A stretch of DNA of 32,131 nucleotides from Gammaproteobacteria bacterium (GTDB lineage: Bacteria; Pseudomonadota; Gammaproteobacteria; SZUA-229): NCBI GenBank assembly GCA_022712755.1, contig JAFLJY010000057.1:1-32131 (forward strand). The letters run 5' to 3'. The notes beneath the pieces are model-generated. The model ran no database searches and was not told the DNA's origin. It was given only the letters and a program-made list of their open reading frames with translations. Positions 28,280-32,131 of this stretch are shown in pieces (the stretch's first letter is position 1; each line of letters opens with the position of its first letter). The translations under genes and the position numbers were made by a program.

Positions 28280-28384
28280 TTAACCACAGAGAACACAGCG
28301 AGCACAGAGGAAAAGCTTCATTATTTATTTACGCGCCATAGGCGTGCAAATAAACTCTGCGATCTCCGTGTTCTCTGTGGTTCA
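28280..28384. repeat. Inverted repeat (AACCACAGAGAACACAG...GAGG type) between convergent genes
   Basis: TTAACCACAGAGAACACAGCGAGCACAGAGG and inverted CTCTGCGATCTCCGTGTTCTCTGTGGTT, with a nested TTATTTACGCGCC/GGCGTGCAAATAA hairpin. Confidence 0.88.
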
Positions 28385-28392
28385 ATATTTTT

Positions 28393-28680
28393 TTATTTTT
28401 TACCGCCACCACCAGCCTGAAAACCAGCGGGTGCCTGACCATAATCGCCTTCTTCAAAAAAGAAACCAGTCATGTGTTTTTCAATCAACTCAAGATTTTT
28501 AACATCAGCGGTGTTTAAACCGTTTTCGTTAATAATGGTGGTTAAACGCTCCAGCCATTTTTTCCAGCCTTCTTTGGATACATTTTCAAATATACGCACA
28601 CCCAAATCACCGGGATGTGGTGGTGCATCCAGTGCTTCTGCTTCAACTTTTAAAACCACGCATTGAACTTTATTACCCAT
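28393..28680 (-). CDS. YggX-like Fe(II)-trafficking / oxidative damage protection family protein
   Basis: VQCVVLKVEAEALDAPPHPGDLGVRIFENVSKEGWKKWLERLTTIINENGLN resembles YggX (conserved Cys, PGxLGxRI, INExxLN). Gly-rich tail. Confidence 0.8.
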   Translation of the reverse strand: MGNKVQCVVLKVEAEALDAPPHPGDLGVRIFENVSKEGWKKWLERLTTIINENGLNTADVKNLELIEKHMTGFFFEEGDYGQAPAGFQAGGGGKK

Positions 28681-28693
28681 CTTTAACCTCTAA

Positions 28694-29758
28694 CTAATCT
28701 CTTGCTTCATATTTCTTTAACAATACGCCATCATCACCACAGCAGCTCGCCGCGCATTGTTTAATCTGATGTAATTCTTCGGCTGTGCTATTGAGATAAA
28801 CCGCAACCGGTTTGTTCTCGGTGGCACAGTCGCAACCCTTGTCATTATACACGTAAACGTTGTTTAATCCGGCACGTTTTGCCTGCGTTTCAGCTTCAAA
28901 TAACATGGTTTCCGGTGTTGCCGGTACGTCACTGAGTTTGTATGCCGGGAAGAACCTTGTTATATGCCAGGGACTTGCTTCGCCCAGGTTATCGCGTATC
29001 CAGCAGGCAATTTTATATTGCTCCTCCGGATCATCGTTTTTACCCGGTATGATATTGGTACGGGTTTCTACATGAATACCAAGATCATGGGCTTTTTTAA
29101 TGGATGCCAAAATCTGCTCGACTTTTGCTGGTCGGCAGATGTCTTTATAAAAATCATCAGACATGCTTTTAATGTCTGAACACAGCACATCTATTTTCCC
29201 TGCAATGAGTTCCAGTGCTTCATCGGTAACAAAACTGTTAGAAACATACACCGTATATAAACCTGCCTGATGTGCCAGCTCGCAAACATCCAGAACGTAT
29301 TCCAGCCATACCGCAGGCTCTGAATAAGTAAAGGCTATGCCCTGAACACCGGCTCGAAGTGCAGAGTCCACCAGTTTTTGCGGCGGCACCCAGACTTCTG
29401 TCGATTGACCTTTTGCCAGATCATCCAGTGCGCCAACGCCCCAGGAAATTTCCAGATTGTGGCAGCCACCACAACGAAAACTGCAACCGTAACTGCCAAC
29501 GGACATCACCTTAGTGCCAGGGCGATAATGTTTTACCGGTTTTTCTTCAATGAAATCAATATCAATCGACGATAAAATGCCATAAGACAGGTTATACAGG
29601 GTGCCGTTTCGGTTGACATGCGCTTGACAGAAACCGCGTTGCCCATGGCTGATTTTACATCGCCATAAACATAAGTTGCAGCGCGTGGTACCGTTTTCTA
29701 ATTTTTCCTGCAAACGGGTTTCAATGAGCTGGTATTGCTCTAACGTGGATTCTGACAT
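28694..29758 (-). CDS. amrS: AmmeMemoRadiSam-system-type radical SAM enzyme (AmrS-like, PflA-related)
   Basis: CNLCLWRCKISHGQRGFCQAHVNRNGTLYNLSYG, radical SAM motif GCSFRCGGCHNLEIS (CxxxCxxC), FTYSEPAVWLEY. Confidence 0.9.
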   Translation of the reverse strand: MSESTLEQYQLIETRLQEKLENGTTRCNLCLWRCKISHGQRGFCQAHVNRNGTLYNLSYGILSSIDIDFIEEKPVKHYRPGTKVMSVGSYGCSFRCGGCHNLEISWGVGALDDLAKGQSTEVWVPPQKLVDSALRAGVQGIAFTYSEPAVWLEYVLDVCELAHQAGLYTVYVSNSFVTDEALELIAGKIDVLCSDIKSMSDDFYKDICRPAKVEQILASIKKAHDLGIHVETRTNIIPGKNDDPEEQYKIACWIRDNLGEASPWHITRFFPAYKLSDVPATPETMLFEAETQAKRAGLNNVYVYNDKGCDCATENKPVAVYLNSTAEELHQIKQCAASCCGDDGVLLKKYEARD

Positions 29759-29777
29759 AAAGGTAGCACCTGTAGGA

Positions 29778-30638
29778 TTAGACAGGTATTTTATCAGTGT
29801 ATGTCGCCATTAATACACCATCATTAAAAGGGATATATAGGCCATTACCATGTACTTCCACGGCTTTTAGACTGGTTTTGTTATCGTAATTCAGCGCCTG
29901 TTTAAGAAAATATGACTGATTATTATGCTGGCACCGGTAAGAAAAACCAAAAACCTGTGTGGCCCGCACAAAATTATATGCCTGTTGTACCGAGCATTCC
30001 AGATCAAGCACGAAATCCTGTTGTTGAGGATAAGAGTAATAACTGGCCACTCCCGGGTCTTGCCCCATTTTATTGAGTCTGCCTTCAGAAGCATCTGCTA
30101 ACAACTTCATCATTAACTTAGCCCCAGTTTCAGCCAATTGCATATTAATTTCCGTATAAGTCGCCCCCTCACAAAGCGTCACTGTTTGCTGATTTACAAT
30201 ATCACCAGCATCAAAATCATACTCAACCTGATGCCAGCTTACGCCCAGCCCGCTTGCTTGTTTCATCTGCCAGAAAATGGGTTCCGGCCCACGGTAACGC
30301 GGCAATAACGATGGGTGCATATTGAAGCAGCCATGATGACCAATATTTATCAATTCATCCGGCAACCGCTTGCTGAAACAGGACATCAAAATAATATCTA
30401 TTGAACATTTTTTACACTGTTGCAAGATAATATCCAACGGCTGCGATAAATCTATCAGCAAAATATTATGCAGGTTCGCTGCTAGCGCCAGCGATTCATT
30501 TTCTAAAGCAAAAACTTTTTCGTCCATAACTACAGGGTTAAAAACACCGACTGCGGTAATCGAGTGATTTGAGGATAAAAGTTTTTTGAACGGAACTAAA
30601 GACAGCGCGCCGGATGAGCCAATGTAAAAAATGTTCAT
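29778..30638 (-). CDS. Methionyl-tRNA formyltransferase-like (formyl_trans_N) protein
   Basis: LMSCFSKRLPDELINIGHHGCFNMHPSLLPRYRGPEPIFWQMKQ...GVSWHQVEYDFDAGDIVNQQ. Confidence 0.85.
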   Translation of the reverse strand: MNIFYIGSSGALSLVPFKKLLSSNHSITAVGVFNPVVMDEKVFALENESLALAANLHNILLIDLSQPLDIILQQCKKCSIDIILMSCFSKRLPDELINIGHHGCFNMHPSLLPRYRGPEPIFWQMKQASGLGVSWHQVEYDFDAGDIVNQQTVTLCEGATYTEINMQLAETGAKLMMKLLADASEGRLNKMGQDPGVASYYSYPQQQDFVLDLECSVQQAYNFVRATQVFGFSYRCQHNNQSYFLKQALNYDNKTSLKAVEVHGNGLYIPFNDGVLMATYTDKIPV

Positions 30639-30673
30639 CCGGCGCCCGTGAATTGATCAGGAAATATTATTTT

Positions 30674-31012
30674 TTATAGTGTGATGATCTGGTCTGGCAT
30701 ATTGCCAGACAGCGCACTATATAAATTAGGAAAGCAACCGATAACAGCTCCATCGACCAGTTTGCCATCAATCTCACGTTCATAAGCACATTGATCACAG
30801 GCCATTAATAACATGCCTTTATCAGCAGCCACTTTTGCCAGGCGCTCACCAATTGGATTGTCTTTTTGCAGAACATAAGCATTGTCTTCAAAGAAAAACA
30901 TGCCAACCACTTCAACGCCATGGATGCCTTCTTCAAGTTGTGGAAGAATCATTTTGCCCAGTTTATAGGATACAGAGTGACCTTGTGTAGAAAATATATA
31001 TGCTACTTTCAT
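30674..31012 (-). CDS. DsrE-family protein
   Basis: MKVAYIFSTQGHSVSYKLGKMILPQLEEGIHGVEVVGMFFFEDNAYVL...ADKGMLLMACDQCAYERE. Confidence 0.8.
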   Translation of the reverse strand: MKVAYIFSTQGHSVSYKLGKMILPQLEEGIHGVEVVGMFFFEDNAYVLQKDNPIGERLAKVAADKGMLLMACDQCAYEREIDGKLVDGAVIGCFPNLYSALSGNMPDQIITL

Positions 31013-31031
31013 TTTTTTACCTTTTATATCG

Positions 31032-31298
31032 TTACTTAAAATTACTGTTATTTTTTATATTTAATTGCTGCAATTGATACTGTGCAGCATTGTCCAATTT
31101 GATATATTCAGTATCTGCATCCACATCAAACTGCATGAATACTACCTGCCGCAAGCCGGCAGAAATGCCCATAGCATGAACCAGACAAACACAATAAACA
31201 GGAATAATGATCGCATTGTGTAAAACAATATAATGACAGACAGTATTTTCATTCTGCCTGTTTTGATGTGATTTGATGTTATACAAATGACAGAACAT
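31032..31298 (-). CDS. Weak hypothetical ORF
   Basis: 88-aa ORF with no recognised similarity. Probably not coding in full, though a shorter internal start is possible. Confidence 0.2.
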   Translation of the reverse strand: MFCHLYNIKSHQNRQNENTVCHYIVLHNAIIIPVYCVCLVHAMGISAGLRQVVFMQFDVDADTEYIKLDNAAQYQLQQLNIKNNSNFK

Positions 31299-31338
31299 GG
31301 GTTTCTCTAGATGGTTACTCTTTTCATACTGACTGCAG

Positions 31339-31573
31339 TATGTAGGTTGGGGTGAGGCACGAACCCCAACAGTAGTGGCACATGAACATGCCGTTTACAA
31401 ACCAGCAGTAGCATATGGATGCGCTGTTCATGAACCAAAGGATGGAAGAATGGAGTAGACACCGTGACGGGGTTCCGTCCTTTGGTTCGCCTGCCTGCAG
31501 CAGGCAGGTAAACGGCACGTCCATGTGCCACTACTGTTGGGGTTCATGAAAAACATTCACCCCAACCTACAAA
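31339..31573. repeat. Dispersed palindromic repeat (GTAGGTTGGGGTGAGG family), long copy 3 with internal palindromic insertion
   Basis: Starts TATGTAGGTTGGGGTGAGGCACGAACCCCAACAGTAGTGGCAC and ends GTGCCACTACTGTTGGGGTTCATGAAAAACATTCACCCCAACCTAC. Contains CCTGCCTGCAGCAGGCAGG. Confidence 0.92.
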
Positions 31574-31604
31574 CCACTTCATCAATTAATCAGCTATTCC
31601 TACT

Positions 31605-32072
31605 TTATGCTTCAGACCTATCTATAGGAATTAAATAAATCGGTACCGATGTTTTCTTAATCAAATCTTTACTGGTGCTACCAAGCAGCAGCTGGCTAAT
31701 TGCGCCCTTTCCATGTGACCCAAGCACAATAAAATCCATTGATAGTTTTTCAACAATAGCCAGAATGGCTTTAACCGTTTCGCCCTGTACCATAAGTGCT
31801 TTACAATTAAGCCCGTTATTACGTAAACCTTCCGCATATTCCAGTAATGTTTTATGCTCTTTACGAAAACGTTGTGCAAGTTGATCACGTATTTCAGATG
31901 GGTCGATGGCATACATCATAGTCTGATCGTAATCATAAGTAATATAATCCTGGTTAGCTTCAACAACATGCAACAAACAAACTTCTGCTTGCAAATTTTT
32001 AGCCAGAATGCTGGATTGAGTAAGAACCTGTTCAGTAATATCAGAAAAATCAATAGCAACTAAAATTTTCAT
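31605..32072 (-). CDS. Universal stress protein (UspA family)
   Basis: MKILVAIDFSDITEQVLTQSSILAKNLQAEVCLLHVVE..., DFIVLGSHGKGAISQLLLGSTSKDLIKKTSVPIYLIP. Confidence 0.96.
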   Translation of the reverse strand: MKILVAIDFSDITEQVLTQSSILAKNLQAEVCLLHVVEANQDYITYDYDQTMMYAIDPSEIRDQLAQRFRKEHKTLLEYAEGLRNNGLNCKALMVQGETVKAILAIVEKLSMDFIVLGSHGKGAISQLLLGSTSKDLIKKTSVPIYLIPIDRSEA

Positions 32073-32102
32073 GGTTTTCCACCTCCCATTTTACCATCAG
32101 CT

Positions 32103-32131
32103 TGTAGGTTGGGGTGAGGCACGAACCCCAA
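32103..32131. repeat. Dispersed palindromic repeat, copy 4, cut by the window end
   Basis: TGTAGGTTGGGGTGAGGCACGAACCCCAA at the window edge. Confidence 0.85.

Noticed and set aside
31307-31531. 74-aa and 66-aa ORFs (31307-31531, 31324-31524)
   Set aside because: Lie inside the dispersed repeat copy; overlapping frames with no protein signature.

Overview
The window looks like a gammaproteobacterial chromosome segment, probably from a sulfur oxidiser. The lineage call is inference, based on DsrS-like, DsrC-like and DsrE-like proteins. The backbone is a conserved repair and housekeeping block: alaS, recX, recA, pncC, mutS, nadK, recN. It is interleaved with accessory DNA. The left part holds a partial RND efflux pump with its membrane-fusion protein and a TetR regulator, a patatin-like protein, two type II toxin-antitoxin pairs, a decayed IS21-family element that truncates a small exported protein, and a CadC-like regulator with TPRs. 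At 9.2-13.9 kb is a minus-strand MoxR AAA+ ATPase / DUF2201-type metallopeptidase-VWA / DsrS-like gene cluster. Inverted repeats occupy two of its intergenic gaps, and one repeat pair flanks a GxxExxY (PD-(D/E)XK-like) gene. The right part holds an A-type Fe-S protein, an ATP-grasp protein, a YggX-like protein, an AmmeMemoRadiSam-type radical SAM enzyme, a formyltransferase-like protein, a DsrE-like protein and a UspA protein. At least five families of dispersed palindromic repeats sit between genes. The best candidates for new biology are (i) the MoxR/VWA/DsrS-like cluster and (ii) a pair between pncC and recA: a DsrC-like protein with the terminal CysA position changed to Asp, followed by a possible degenerate receiver-like protein. 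No tRNA, rRNA or CRISPR array was recognised.
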